Source of the DNA: Nyssa sinensis
Taxonomy: Eukaryota > Streptophyta > Magnoliopsida > Cornales > Nyssaceae
DNA: 64,000 nucleotides
Assembly (NCBI GenBank): GCA_008638375.1
Contig: CM018051.1
Coordinates: 36,727,677-36,791,676, forward strand
Direction: 5' to 3'
In this document: positions 11,855-23,606 of the stretch, in pieces
Position numbering within the stretch: position 1 is the stretch's first letter
How the letters are laid out: the number at the start of each line of letters is the position of its first letter
Translations under genes and position numbers: made by a program
The notes under the pieces: model-generated
What the model saw: the letters and a program-made list of their open reading frames with translations, nothing else
What the model was told of the DNA's origin: nothing
The model's database searches: none

Positions 11855-14800
11855 GATTCAATGGAAACCTGGGGTTACAATTATGGGGCTTCACAGAATG
11901 GGATTTGTATTGCGGTTTTGTGTGTGGCTGTTTGGGTTTGACGCAAAGCAGGAGAGTGAGCAGGTCTGATTTGTGATCCGGTCAGTGTTTGAAGGTGATC
12001 GTTGGACCTTATGTGGTGCGGAGGAGGTTCCGGGTTTGGGCAACAATCGTTTGGCAGTGGTGTTGGTTGCGTGTTGAGGTGGAAGAAGAGAGATTTATGG
12101 AGCGTTGCCGAGAGCAGTTTTGGGTATTGGGTCTCTTGGAGTATTCTGATAGTGATGATGCTGAAATGGAAGAGCAGAGGCATGGGACAGGTGGATTCTG
12201 TTAGTGAAATTGGTGATTCTTTGAGTCAAGCACTCAGTGATGGACTGTTTGTTGTTGCGGTGGGCTGTCGTTATGAATTGTGCATGTTGGAGCAGCGGTT
12301 GTAGGAATTATTGGGCAGGTTGGTTAGGGGATTTTATGTGTCAATTTGTTGGGAAGATCATTGGGGTTTGATAAACGGTTGCGGGATTGTGAGGTTGCGG
12401 CTGAGATGGGTTCCTCTGTTCTGCTGCTTTTGGTTGAGAACTGGGGCTGTTCATGGAGATGGGAGTCCAGTTCATTGGTCTTTCAAAATTGTGTTGGTGT
12501 ATCAGCTTTTTGTAAATGTTGGAGCAGTCTGGTTTAAGGGGTCCCATCTCGAGTTCATTTTTTGAAGGTGGCCCTGCTTGATGGGTTCTAGTTGGGGGTT
12601 CGGTTATTGTGGCTGTGGGTAAGGAGCGATGCAGCAAGGGGGGACAAAAGTACAGAGGCGGTGAAGGGCCTGATATGGGTTCCGGGGATAGATAGGAGCT
12701 GCAACAATATTTAGTTGAATTGGATTGGTTCAGTTGGATGTTCTTAGAGCCGCTAATTTGTAAAACCTGATGCAGCAGATCTGGAAAAATTGAGAGAATA
12801 GTAACAGCAGCTACGATGGAGGTTCGGATGATGGATTTTGATACAACTCGGGATTATGTTAATGTTGCGGTTTGTGAAGTGACAAGGGATTTTAAAGGAT
12901 CTAGAGAGCTGCTTGTTCAGTATTCTTTAAGTATTCTTAAGGCATTCTAAGGTCTGAATGAGGACTAAAGGAAACTAAGACTTTGGAGGGCTTTGAGTCA
13001 GAACATGGAGGAACTTGAGAATGACGGTAAGTGATACAATAGTTGAGGACTCTGCAACGGAGGACTAAACAGTAATCTGATGAGAGGAAGGGAAAGTTCT
13101 TCAATATCTGACGGATGGGATGATAAAGGGACAGAATCTGTCAGGATCATCATCTGCTTGAGGGAAAAAGGTGGAAGAAGCTGATGAAACTGGATTTAAA
13201 ATGGTTGGCCGACTCGATCAATCTGCCGGTGTGTTTTCTTCAACTTCCGAACCGTGGACTAAAGATTAACCTGGTTGATTGGATTGCATAGTGGATACAG
13301 CTTAGTGGGGTTGAGATAAACCGATCAGGTATGGTACTTTGCTAAGTAAGGAATAGGATTAAATTAGGATTGATGTGCATATTGATTGAATGATTCTTAT
13401 GCTTATTTGATGATAGAAAATCACATAGGAGTTATTGCTTTGAGACACTTTGAGTTGATTGTTTATGTGCTTCCGTGCATTTTATGATTATTTGGGAGTT
13501 ACTTCTTGAGTTGTCATCATATGTGATTTATGTTTTAGAAGGATTGTTGATATTGTGACATGTGGATTTGCGTAAGCGTTGAGATTAATCAAGCATGACA
13601 CGTAGATTTGTGGATAAAACCTTGTGATTTAAATGCTATTTGTTGATCTTAATTGTGATGCATTATTTAAAGCATGTTGCATATGCTTATGAAAGTGATG
13701 TTTCATTTGAACTGTACTATTGCATGATGAAATCATGGCATATTGGCATAGTGTGATTCCTTGAAAGCATAGTGTGGGTCAGCACGAGGTGCTGTGCATT
13801 ATGAGGGCTGTAGGTCCTGTGGTGAAAAACCCAAATTCTGGCCAATATCAGTACCCACGGACTGATGAGGGCGGACCGTGAAGTGGGACATGAGTGGCAT
13901 AGAGTTGCATGTGTGCGTCACGCATATTGACATTGCATTGTAGAAATTCATGAATGTGATATTGATTTTGTATGGATGCTTTATATAAATTGCCATTACA
14001 TCATATGAATGATTAGGGAGGCATGTAGACATACATGTACACTTGTACATGCCACGACTTAATTTTGTTCCTTGCATTAGTATTGTACTATACCAGCAAT
14101 TGAGCTGACCCATTCGTGGGAACCATATTTCAGATGACACTCCCGACACCTGAGACTTGAGGAAGTCTAGCAGAGTGGAGGAGACTTGACTGTAGATGGA
14201 TATTTGGCCCGAGAGGCGTGTTTTGTGATGTACGGACTCCAATGACATATATGTTGTATCATGGTTGTATATTTTCGGTTGTATAATTAGGCGATGTATA
14301 TTTAACTTTGATAAGATTGTGGCCATCGAGTGAGGATGGATTGTGATGTGTTTGTATATATATGATGTATTGTGATTATCAGGGGGGAAAAAGGCTCGAA
14401 AAATAAAGGAGGTTCTGCCGAATTTTTTTAAAACAGGAATGTATGTAGGCTTGTATCTAAATCAGTTGAATCGTTATTTATTTATTTATTCGTCTATTTA
14501 TTTTCTTCCTTTATTTCGCTTTAGTCGCGTCCCCGGGTTCGGTCGGGAATTCGGGGCATGACAATATATCTGTTGTTGAAAATATAGTTTGTTCCATACA
14601 CTTATGCATTGTTGATTGAGATATGGTTGTTCTCGGTAGCCCAGTAACATAGCGGTAGAAAGCTATAGTTATATATTGTTGCCTTGAACCGGTTATGTTC
14701 TCGGCAGCCCAGTAATATAGCGGTGGGAAGCTGTGGTTATATTATGTTGCCTTGAACTAACTAGTTACAATCCACATCCTTGTTCTTATGGAGAGTAACA

Positions 14801-16075
14801 TGATCATGAGATTTTACATGTGCCTGGGGTTGTGCTCCGTCACAACGGCCCATCTATTCACAGAATTGCAGTGGGGAAAGACCCTTTGGGATTTGTTGTG
14901 TCCTACGGGACCTGTAGTGAAAGAGCTCTGGCGCTATTTAGTAAGCCCAAGATAATGAGGCGAATCTGAATGTGCGTTACAGTGGGGTATGCCGGGCCCC
15001 AAGTGATTCACGCATTCTGGGTTGTTAGTATTCGATGATGATATATCTTTGGTATTCGTTGAATGATCATATTCTATGCTCTATGAATGATCTTATTATT
15101 GCAATCATGTTATACTTTACTCGATGATGATATATCTTTGGTACTCATTGGATGATCATATTCTATGCAAGCATGTTATACTTTTGATTGGCTATCGTAT
15201 TTGTTGTAGTAGCAGATTATCATGATTGGCTAGATCCCGGTTGTTGGACTCATTATTACTATCTTCTTGTATCTTATTTTGGGATAAGCCTTTTGGACCC
15301 TCGGGTCATTGTTGTACATCTTGGTGACTGGCTATTGGCTATTTGTTATTTCTTTCTTCTATATTCTTGTGGACTAACCTAGACCCATGGCAAAGCTAGG
15401 AATTTACTTACTGAGCTTGTTTAAGCTCATTCTATTTATCTAACATTTTTCAGGTAGTTTATGACGGATGATATGCAGTAAGATAACTAGTGGGACTAGT
15501 GAAGCACAAATGATTTACACTGACGATATGAACTCTAATCCAAAGTTGACTACATACTCTGTAAGGTTAAGTTCACAATTTGTGTTATAATGTTACATCA
15601 TTAGTGATGAGGTTAGCCTAGTATGTTGGATCACCAAGATTAAATTGTATTTGGAGATTCTGATTGTTGATCATTAGGGATGAGTTGTTGATCAGCTGAA
15701 TTGTATTAATGTAACTTCCGCTATAAGTAATTCATCGATATAGAATGGTTGCATTGGAGCATGTACATTGATACTCTAGAGATAGTTGGTGACTGATTCT
15801 AGACGTGCTCTGATGTGTTTGGGTGAGTTGCATTTTCAATTTAAAAAGGTTTTAATTTTCGCTACCTTAACCCTACATTTATAATGCAATTCACTGTAAA
15901 GTTCAGAAGTTACCTTTGGTTGGTCGCATTGTCAGTGGAAAAGCTAGCAATATGGCCAACTGGCATCACGTCCTCGGGATCTGCGTAAGGTAGATTTCGG
16001 GTCGTGACAGACATAATAACTCATACCGAGGTGATCACAAGAATAGTTCTTCTAATTGTCTCAGAAGGCACACCG

Positions 16076-16625
16076 CAAGACCTGAAATGCAATAATAATA
16101 TTGAAGCAAAGCAAGAAAATGGGAAACAAAAATTATCCCAAGATACTAAAGAATCTTGTTATTGTTGCGATAGAAAAGGACATTGGTTACGTACATGTCA
16201 TATGTCTAGACATTTTGTGGATCTTTATCAAGTATCATTAAAGGAAAAAAGAAAAGAAATAAAGAAAAATTTTTACTAATGGTCCTATTAATATTTTTGA
16301 TGATCTTATGGAATTTTTTTATGATCTTATGAATATTACACACTTAGACGTCTCAGATTGTTTTACAGATCCTAGTGAAAAAATTAACCATTTAATAGGC
16401 GATGAGAACGTACATGTCAATTAGTGTTCTTTGTTATATTATGTTGTTTTATTTCTAACTCACTGTAATGTTTATGTTAAATTATGCTTGCTTCAATGCA
16501 ATTCAACTTTTTTATGTCATTATTTTTAATACGTTATAATAAATTGATAGATTTCAGATAGATAATGGAGATATCTGACTAGTAGACAGTACCACTACTC
16601 ATACAATCCATCGAGATAAATTGAA
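16076..16625 (+). pseudogene. Copia-type gag zinc knuckle and protease start, downstream half of the split remnant
   Basis: The frame gives QENGKQKL, then a zinc knuckle CYCCDRKGHWLRTC (16157-16198, CX2CX4HX4C intact). HFVDLYQVSLKEK, THLDVSD and INHLIGDENV follow, all typical of the region after the knuckle in this plant Copia family. Near 16575-16610 a 'LVDSTTTHTI' peptide matches the family's protease start. Frameshifts and stops break it. It continues the gag fragment at 4905-5570. Confidence 0.75.
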
Positions 16626-17016
16626 ATGGAACATGTTTTCATTCTCAATTTGTGAGTTCCATTGTTTATGTAATTTTGGTAAAAAAAGAAAAAGAAAAGA
16701 AGAAAGGAAGTGATGAAGGAAATTTCTTTTAATGTTACAAACTGTCCATATTCATAATTCCTCTTAAAATCCCAAAAAAGGGTCTGTTTATATGTGATAT
16801 ATACAAAGGTGGAAGCTATTGCGAATGATCGTTCCCTGCTGCAAACGAAAAATGTTCCTTTTGAACGATCTCTTTTTCAATGCAAGAGTTTTACATGGTT
16901 TAAATGCTTTAAAGACAAATTGAAGAAGCTGCTGAATGGAGTGATTGGTTTTACATGTCTTATATATTCGAGGTTGAGTTGATTCATTTTGCTCCGCTAG
17001 TTTCGATGGCTTTTGA
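16626..17016. other. Unassigned stretch between Copia remnants
   Basis: No protein family, RNA or terminal repeat was recognised here. The 62-codon open frame at 16794-16982 has no recognisable motif. Confidence 0.4.
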
Positions 17017-17651
17017 GCTACATTCCCAAATTTTCCACAGTTCTAGCAACTTCGTCCCTCTCCCGATACCTCTCTAGATCTTGAATTGCTTATGTTCTTA
17101 GATGCTGATTTGTTACCATTTGAATTTCTGTTGACCGATCTTCCTCAGACTTCTGTATTCAGAGCAGACCTTAACGTTTCTTCTAATTCCATTCTGCGAA
17201 TTTCTTCACTCAAAATTAAGTCGCGAACATCATTATAATTCAATTTCGATTTACCTGAAAAGTTGCTCACTACCGTTACAGTACCATTCCAACTTTCTAG
17301 AAAACTGGATAGAAGAATCAAAGCCTTAACCTCATCATCAAACTCAATCTCTACAGAATTCAATTGAGTTGTGACTGTATTGAACTCGTTCAAATGATCC
17401 GCTACAAACCCACTTTCTACCATCTTAAGATTAAATAGCTTACGCATAAGATATACCTTATTCGATGCAAAGGGTTTTCCATACATGTTTGTAAGGGCTT
17501 TCATCAGATCTATTGTTGTCGTTTCTTTTGTGATGTTGAACGCAATGTTACGAGCCAACGTTAAACGAACAACTCCCAACGCTTGTCTGTCAATGAGTTT
17601 CCATTCTACATCTTTCATCTCTTCTGGTTTCTGTTTTGCAAGAGGCTAATT
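17017..17651 (-). pseudogene. Copia gag fragment, copy 1
   Basis: An open stretch of 157 codons (17618-17145) starts MKDVEWKLIDRQALG and contains NIAFNITKETTT, LTNMYGKP, VYLMRKLFNLKM, HLNEFNTVTTQL and LILSEEIRR, the core of a plant Copia gag. Below 17145 a degraded zinc-knuckle region follows (near 17060-17020). The gag N-terminus is missing: the homology starts abruptly at 17651, where LTR-like DNA takes over. No pol is attached. It is about 90% alike in protein to copy 2 at 18775-19437. Confidence 0.85.
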
Positions 17652-18450
17652 TGGCTCGTAGTTTTCCCTCTCATTTCTTCTAGTTTTTCTCCTTCTTTTT
17701 CACTTCTGAATATTAGAATCACTCTCAGTTTCTCAAATTCCTTTGATGTTTTCTAAATTCCTCTAAGTGAGCAACCATATATTTAGGAAAATTTCTCACC
17801 CACTTGACCCACTTGCAGCCATCATTTTTCGCTCTCTTCCTCCCATTTCTGTCGCAATATAAGACTGCTTTATGCTTGATTTTTGGTGGCTTGACACCTA
17901 TTAATCTCTAATTTTCCTTAAATCAAGATATTTTCATATGTATATATATATATATATATTATATATAAAATACACACATTCACACACTCTCTCTCACACA
18001 CATAGTGTCAATTGTGTGTGTGAGGGTTGCCACCTTGCATGCATGCACGTTGCACACACACACTTTGTGTATTCTTTATGTATATATATATATATAACTT
18101 ATATATATACATTACTATACATGTATATATATATTTTTATACACATATATATTACTAAATATATATATATATATGTATACTTATTACATATGTAATATAT
18201 ACTAAACATGTTTATCGAGGCATACACGAGTATACGTGCATGACTTTTCTTACTGTTGGGTCCCTCGTACAAGCGATCCCAATGTACTCGGATGTGATCA
18301 TAATTCTACTCATGTGTTCAAACTCATCGCAGGCTTACAAAATTACACATCATTTATTTAGAATTTAAAATCGGGTTACAATTTAATGTTACACTACTTG
18401 ACCCGATCTACCTCAGTTTACTGTGCCATATTCCGAGTCAGGGTATTACA
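17652..18450 (-). repeat. Truncated LTR fragment (5' part)
   Basis: On the minus strand it begins TGTAATACCCTGACTCGG at 18450, a gypsy-type LTR start. It passes through AT/AC-rich promoter-like sequence (about 18200-17938) and a GA-rich leader (about 17860-17680), then stops abruptly where gag copy 1 begins. The 3' end of the LTR (…GTGACA) is not present. Confidence 0.55.
17938..18195. repeat. AT/AC microsatellite cluster
   Basis: (TA)n, (CA)n and (GT)n runs are directly visible; the 85-codon frame over them is low-complexity. Confidence 0.9.
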
Positions 18451-18774
18451 TCTGGTCATAGTGATAAACCATAAATTTTAGTATTTCCTTTTATTTTTCT
18501 CAAATTTTTATGCATTTAATTGTAATTTTTTCTTTTTTCCATAATTAATAAGTAATTTGTATTATTTATTAATTATTGGTGATGCATCTATTTACTTGGT
18601 CATGATGTTTAAAGATTGTAGGGAATTGTCATTTGTTGACCTCGACTGATCAAGTCAATTCATGACTGCTCTAGACTTTGCCTTGTTTAGGCTTCATATT
18701 GACATTACTTATGGATACTGAAGGGCTTTTCATTGATCTAAGTTACATTACATTGTTTTAGATTCATAGTTTGT

Positions 18775-19437
18775 TGGGAGGGATTGTTACCCGAACAATT
18801 TTCCTTCAAGTGTCCTTTTTGTGCACAATTCTAGCAACTTTGTCCTTCTCATGATACCTTTCTAGATCTTAAATTGCTTATGTTCTTAGATGTTGATCTG
18901 TTACAATTTGAATTTTTGTTGGCCGATCTTCCTTTGACTACTGTATTTAGAGCAGACCTTGACGTTTCTTCTAATTCCCTTCTGCGAATTTCTTCACTCA
19001 AAATTAAGTCACAAACATCATTATAATTCAATTTCGATTTACTCGAAGAGTTGCTCACTGCCGTTACAGTACCATTCCAGCTTTCTAGAAAACTAGATAA
19101 AAGAATCAAAGCCCTAACCTTATCATCAAACTCAATCTCTACAGAATTCAATTGAGTTGTGACTGTATTGAACTCGTTCAGATGATCTGCTACAAACCCA
19201 CTTTCTACCATCTTAAGATTAAATAGCCTACGCATAAGATATACCTTATTCGAGGCAGATGGTTTTCCATACATGTTCGTAAGGGCTTTCATTAAACCTG
19301 TTGTTGTCGTTTCTTTTGTGATGTTAAACGCAATGTTACGAGCCAACATTAAACGAACAACTCCCAATGCTTGCTTGTCAAGGAGTTTCCATTTTGCGTC
19401 TTTCATCTCTTCTGGTTTCTATTTTGCAAGAGGCTAA
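18775..19437 (-). pseudogene. Copia gag fragment, copy 2
   Basis: A 185-codon open stretch (19406-18849) starts MKDAKWKLLDKQALG and has the same core motifs as copy 1. Below it, a frameshift leads to a zinc knuckle reading C-stop-NCAQKGHLKENC near 18840-18795, with TAG in the second position. The homology begins at the same point as copy 1 (the ATTAGCCTCTTGC boundary, about 19437), here abutting a pectate lyase pseudogene. No pol or LTR is attached directly. Confidence 0.85.
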
Positions 19438-19446
19438 TACAGCTAA

Positions 19447-20093
19447 CGTATGGAACAACACTAGAAGCTGTTTACAAAAAGGTATAAAGGCCCATGCATG
19501 GCCACTAACCCAATTGACAGGTGCTGGAGATGCAAAAAGAATTGGCATTTAAACCGAAAGAGGCTCGCAGATTGTGGCCTCGGTTTTGGGCGAAAGGCCA
19601 CCGGTGGCAAGGCCTGGGAGCTTTTACATTGTGACAGATTCTTCCGATAAAGATATTTTAAACCCAAAGCCCGGAACCCTCCGACATGCTGTCATCCAAA
19701 AGCAACCATTGTGGATCGTATTTGCCCGGAGCATGACAATTAGGTTAAACCAGGAGCTGATCATGCAGAGTGACAAGACCATTGATGCCCTCAGAGTTAA
19801 TGTCCACATTGCTTATGGTGCTGGCATCACCATCCAGTTTGTCAAAAATGTGATCATCCATAACCTTCACGTCCACGATATCGTTCTGGATAGTGGAGGC
19901 TTGATAAGAGACTTCGTTGACCATGTCGGCCTTAGGATGGCCAGCGATGGAAATGGCATTAGTATCTATGGATTTGCCGGTGTTTGGATTGATCACGTCT
20001 TCATGTGGAATTGCAAGGATGGCCTTATTGATGCCATTGAGGGATCCACTGGCATCACCATTTCCAATTGCCACTTCACCGATCATAATGGGG
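19447..20093 (+). pseudogene. Pectate lyase (PL1 family) pseudogene, N-terminal half
   Basis: Pectate lyases are secreted enzymes that cleave de-esterified pectin in plant cell walls. The first part (about 19513-19610) reads [20 protein letters not shown]…GFGRKATGG, the conserved N-terminal block. One extra base near 19610-19615 then moves the frame to [27 protein letters not shown] and on to GVWIDH and [17 protein letters not shown], the parallel beta-helix core. The family's GRG after KTID is replaced and the THVGHR-type motif reads DHVGLR. Coding stops after CHFTDHNG near 20093, possibly at an old splice donor. The C-terminal half with the catalytic arginine region is missing. Its left end abuts gag copy 2. 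With a frameshift and truncation it is not functional; sequencing error could explain only the frameshift. Confidence 0.85.
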
Positions 20094-20104
20094 TAATTAA
20101 TTAA

Positions 20105-20491
20105 TATAATGCATAATATATATATAAGAGCTTATTTGAGTAGTGTAACATCTTCTCGAAACCACTTTCTACCATCCAAAATAGGATTACGTTTACGACT
20201 GTTGTAATTTCACTATGATTTAAAAGAATTATAATAAGATGAAACTTCTCAACTATAAATATATAAAATTAAAACAACAAAAAATAATATAAAATATTAA
20301 AAATAACCTCAAAATCTAGTTTACAATACTTATCATATCACACTACCCAACATGTAAGCATGATTTGGTCCTACTAGTTGACTACCAACCCCACCACTTC
20401 CGCAAGGATAAATTGATCACTATTAGCTGAAAATAACCGTACGCATAACAACCAGAAAACCTCATATTTTATTGTGCGCTCGTATTTCCTG
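20105..20491. other. Spacer between pectate lyase pseudogene and LURP-one-related gene
   Basis: It is AT-rich with no coding pattern. It presumably contains the promoter and leader of the gene starting at 20492, but I could not pick a TATA box or start site with confidence. Confidence 0.4.
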
Positions 20492-20803
20492 ATGATGGCA
20501 GGATCGAGTTATCCGCCGTTAGCTTACCCGGTGGCCGTCATAAACCCACAGTTCTGCGCTCCATACCCGATAGATCTTATAATTGTGAGGAAACTTTTAG
20601 CAATAACAGAAGGCAACTTCGCCGTCACCGATGTCAATGGCAACATCATGTTCAAAGTTAAGGGTACCTTCTTCAGCATTCGTGATCGTCGGGTCTTGCT
20701 TGACGCTGCTGGTAATCCTATAGTCTCTCTCCAACAAAAGGTTGTTCCACTTTTCTACTTCCTTATACCTTAATTTCAGTTTTCCCCCATTAAACATAGT
20801 GTG

Positions 20804-20835
<32 letters not shown>

Positions 20836-21515
20836 ATTCTGTCATAATTTTTCTTTGCTTTATGGCTGAAATGGCGGATGCTATTCTATTGTTAGATATT
20901 GACTGTGCATCGGAGATGGCAAGTTTTTAGGGGAGACAGCTCAGACTCCAAAGATCTACTTTTCAGCGTTAAGAAGTCTTCGCTGATCCAATTCAAGACC
21001 CAATTAGATGTTTTCTTAGCCACTAACACCAAAGAAGAGGTCTGTGATTTCAAGGTGAAAGGCAGCTGGTTGGAGAGATCATGTGCCATATATGCTGGTG
21101 ATTCTCCAACTATCATTGCCCAGGTAAGATCTGTTAGAATTTGAGTATACAAGTGTGTAGTTCTAAAAGAATAAAATAAATTTAAAAAAAAAAACCTTGA
21201 TTCTTTCTCAAAGTCTTAAAATTTCCAGTTTATACTTTTATCTATATATTGCATGTGTTCGATTGCTTATTGCTCTCAACTAAAAATTTATTAAGGAGAT
21301 CAACACCCATTTTATTTCTTGATTTAAGATGTTCAAACTTTTTCTCGCGAGTGATTAATGTGGCAATGCAGATGCATAAGAAACACACCGTTCAGAGCAT
21401 TGTGCTTGGAAAGGACACCTTCGGGGTGACAGTGTATCCAAATGTTGATTATGCCTTGATAGTTGCTCTTGTGGTGATTCTTGAAGAGATTAACGAGGAC
21501 AGAGATGATGATTAA
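20492..21515 (+). CDS. LURP-one-related (LOR / tubby-like fold) protein, complete three-exon gene
   Basis: Exons are 20492-20740, 20896-21123 and 21372-21515. Both introns are GT-AG and phase 0, giving 206 residues, the usual LOR length. Motifs in order: INPQFCAPYPIDLIIVRK, NFAVTDVNGNIMFKVKG, RRVLLDAAGNPIVSLQQK, HRRWQVFRGDSSD, LDVFLATNT, CDFKVKGSWLERSC, IYAGDSPTIIAQ, KHTVQSIVLGKDTFGVTVYPNVDYA and an acidic tail. These span the whole DUF567/LOR beta-barrel. Members such as Arabidopsis LURP1 act in basal defence against oomycetes; the biochemical role of most LORs is unknown. The start is one of two adjacent ATGs (20492 or 20495). All exons are open, so the gene looks functional. Confidence 0.93.
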
Positions 21516-22257
21516 AAACCCCATAAGTAAAAATAATGTCCTTTTCTTATTAATGTATGCTTCCACTTGGACATGGAGCTGGACTTTATTTTGCTTCTGT
21601 TTAGAACATTATCTCTGGAGGGTGAGATTAACTCTCAGAAGAGATTGCTCATGTGCTTCTTCACCGTGTAGCTTATATGATCCCTAGACTGGAACTTTAA
21701 GAGGGCTTGAAGAGTATAAAGTTTGGCTATTTTATATATGAATCTGTTTGTTTTGTACATCCAAGAATGAAGGCTGATTTGATTTGCTTTGGTTCTAAAC
21801 AATTACATCTATTTCATTTTAGAAGTGAGTTATAGGACTATTGCAGAGGATGACTCTGACTGCAAGAACCCTTTAAAGGATGGGATTTGAACAAGTAGGT
21901 CATGTAATGAAATCTAATGCATATCCCAATTTCTGTCACTATTTAATTATTGGAGTGTGGGGCCTGTGGGCGTGTGGCGGTGTTTTCCAGAGCATGGCAG
22001 TAGTGTAACTCCTAGGCAACGCGCGAGGACCCAGTTAAAAGCTACTGGTCCTCTTTTTGAGAAATTTAATCTCAATGTATGAAATATTTAAATGATAATA
22101 ATAGAACATTTAGTCCATTTAAATGAAGCATCAAATGGAACAATTATAATTCTACATGGTAAATGGCTAAATCTAGTCTGACTAGGAGAGGACAAAGGGT
22201 TTTGGGGCAGGACCAAATTTGCCAGTTGTTTTGTTATAACTGGTCTTTTAAACTATA
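21516..22257. other. LOR 3' flank, nothing further recognised
   Basis: It probably includes the 3' UTR of the LOR gene. No coding, RNA or transposon signal was identified up to the duplication at 22258. Confidence 0.4.
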
Positions 22258-22270
22258 TAAAGATGGATCC

Positions 22271-23153
22271 TGGAATATGGATGCTGTTGTTTGGAATATA
22301 GCAATCTCTGAACCCTGCTTTATAGTTTTTCCTGCAGTTTGCTGGGGCATTATCTAGTCTCTGTATTCTTGGCCTGCAGGTGTTGCTTTTGGATATTAAG
22401 ATGCTTTGTTTGATAATATTTGGCTCTGTTTAAAATCTAGGATCTGCAGAGGTTGGTGCTGAGCATTGAATATGAAATCTTTTGATTGAGCTTGAATTGG
22501 TTGAGCTGATTAGAATCTGTATAGAGTCAGATGGTGGTGTGTCTTAGAATGGTTAAAGTTGGTAAGGATATCATGCAAGTTCTCAGTTCTAGTCCTGTCA
22601 AGGCCTTTTTTCCTTCTTCTTTTTTTATCCTCTCTATGTTGTCTCTGTGTTCTTTTCGTTTCTGTTTGGTTTGTCCAACGCAATTTAATGTCCTCTCTCC
22701 TTTGATGCCAGTCAGCTGGGGCATTACCTGTCTAGGTGACTAAATTGAATTGAGTTCTGCTTCTTATAGGGTGTTATCTATGAGAAATTTTTATATAAAC
22801 CTAGTGGATGAACTAGGTAATTACTATCTATCATGTGGATAAGTTGTCTTGCTTTAAGGAGACAAAAATAAATTATGTAAAATTGGCGGATTATGATTAT
22901 TTAGCTTGCAGAATTAATCCATAAACTCAACCTGTTGATGTTGGTTCTGTTGGTTCTTAAATGGTTCAGCGCATCTATTTTTGTTGATGTTGGTTCTTAA
23001 ATGGTTCTTAAATGTTTTTTGGTTGTGTATCTGATTGTCTTTGGGTTGGATGGTCTGTTGCTTTTCTATTGTCTGTTAGCTGGTTTAGATTGGGGGTTTT
23101 CCCCTCCCTTTTGGTTGGTTTTAACAAAATAACTTATTTACCACCCAAAAAAA
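22271..23153 (+). mobile_element. 5'-truncated retroposed insertion (LINE-type 3' end) with 13-bp target duplication
   Basis: The 13-mer TAAAGATGGATCC occurs at 22258-22270 and again at 23154-23166. The sequence between ends in a short A-rich tail (CCACCCAAAAAAA) after a T-rich, C-rich 3' UTR-like stretch (GGGTTTTCCCCTCCC near 23094-23108). This is the signature of target-primed retrotransposition. No reverse transcriptase is readable in the 883 bp, so it is probably only a LINE 3' UTR. The family was not identified. Confidence 0.65.
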
Positions 23154-23395
23154 TAAAGATGGATCCAATTTTACCCGCTGCAAGAGAAAATAGAAAAAGT
23201 AATTTTACATATGTCAATAACTTTTTTTGTAAAATTCATTTTTTGACAGCTGACTATTACATTGGACGTCCCCTTACCCACCATGCATGCTAAAAATCAA
23301 ATCAATCATAGATTTTGAACTCCGTTTGTATCATATGCTTAGGTCATTTTTTGGTAGCAAGAATAGAATGAGAAATGGAATTGTCATTCTTTAAT

Positions 23396-23606
23396 ACTAT
23401 GTTTGGATGGAAGGAATTAGAAAGAAAGGAAAGAAAAGGAAAAGGATGGGGAGTTTATATCATGTTTGTTTTAAAAATTAGGAAGGAAAGAGAGGGAAAG
23501 GGAGGAAGCGCTTAACCCTCATTTAAGTAATTTTGTTATCCCTCCAAAAGTGTGAGGAAATTGAGGGAAAGGAAACAATGATTTAATGAATTTTTAATAA
23601 TACTAA
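23396..23606. repeat. Purine-rich left arm of a possible foldback element, interrupted by the Tat element
   Basis: ATGTTTGGATGGAAGGAA near 23399-23416 leads into a GGAAAG-rich stretch. Beyond the Tat element the right arm (35505-35790) is CTTTCC-rich and contains ATCCAAACATAAA and ATCCAAACGGAC. The arms look like a long imperfect inverted repeat of a MITE-like element. Ends and duplication are unresolved. Confidence 0.35.

Larger units (their letters stand above)
7917..14563 (+). mobile_element. Solo LTR Y, nested in X and split by Z
   Basis: It starts TGTAGAGACTTGAAAA at 7917 and ends TTCGGGGCATGACA at 14563. It is flanked by ATATA on both sides (7912-7916 and 14564-14568), a 5-bp target duplication. 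Net of Z it is about 3.57 kb. An (AT)n tract at 8162-8198 precedes a GA-rich leader (about 8312-8345), as expected for an LTR promoter. Its 3' block (about 13740-13935) is clearly similar to the 3' block of Z (about 11240-11440), so Y and Z are related families. No internal coding region remains, so it is a recombined solo LTR. Confidence 0.8.
5570..16009 (+). mobile_element. Solo LTR X of a Ty3/gypsy-type element, split by Y and Z
   Basis: The right end reads TTTCGGGTCGTGACA (ending 16009), the terminus shared by many plant gypsy LTRs, directly followed by the downstream half of the Copia remnant. The left boundary is only approximate because Copia gag coding is still readable to about 5568 and no clean TG start or duplication is visible. 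A TATA-rich stretch (about 5683-5702) and a GA-rich leader (about 5742-5810) look like an LTR promoter and transcript start. After removing insertion Y, X is about 3.8 kb. No gag or pol is seen in it. Small open frames inside are not supported as genes. Confidence 0.6.

Noticed and set aside
11692..12637. Cluster of overlapping 60-100 codon frames on both strands
   Set aside because: They lie inside solo LTRs Z and Y, overlap each other on both strands and show no domain.
5542..16013. GACA as the target duplication of LTR X
   Set aside because: A GACA precedes a TG at 5542 and another follows 16009, but Copia gag coding is readable to about 5568, so the left end cannot be at 5542 with confidence.
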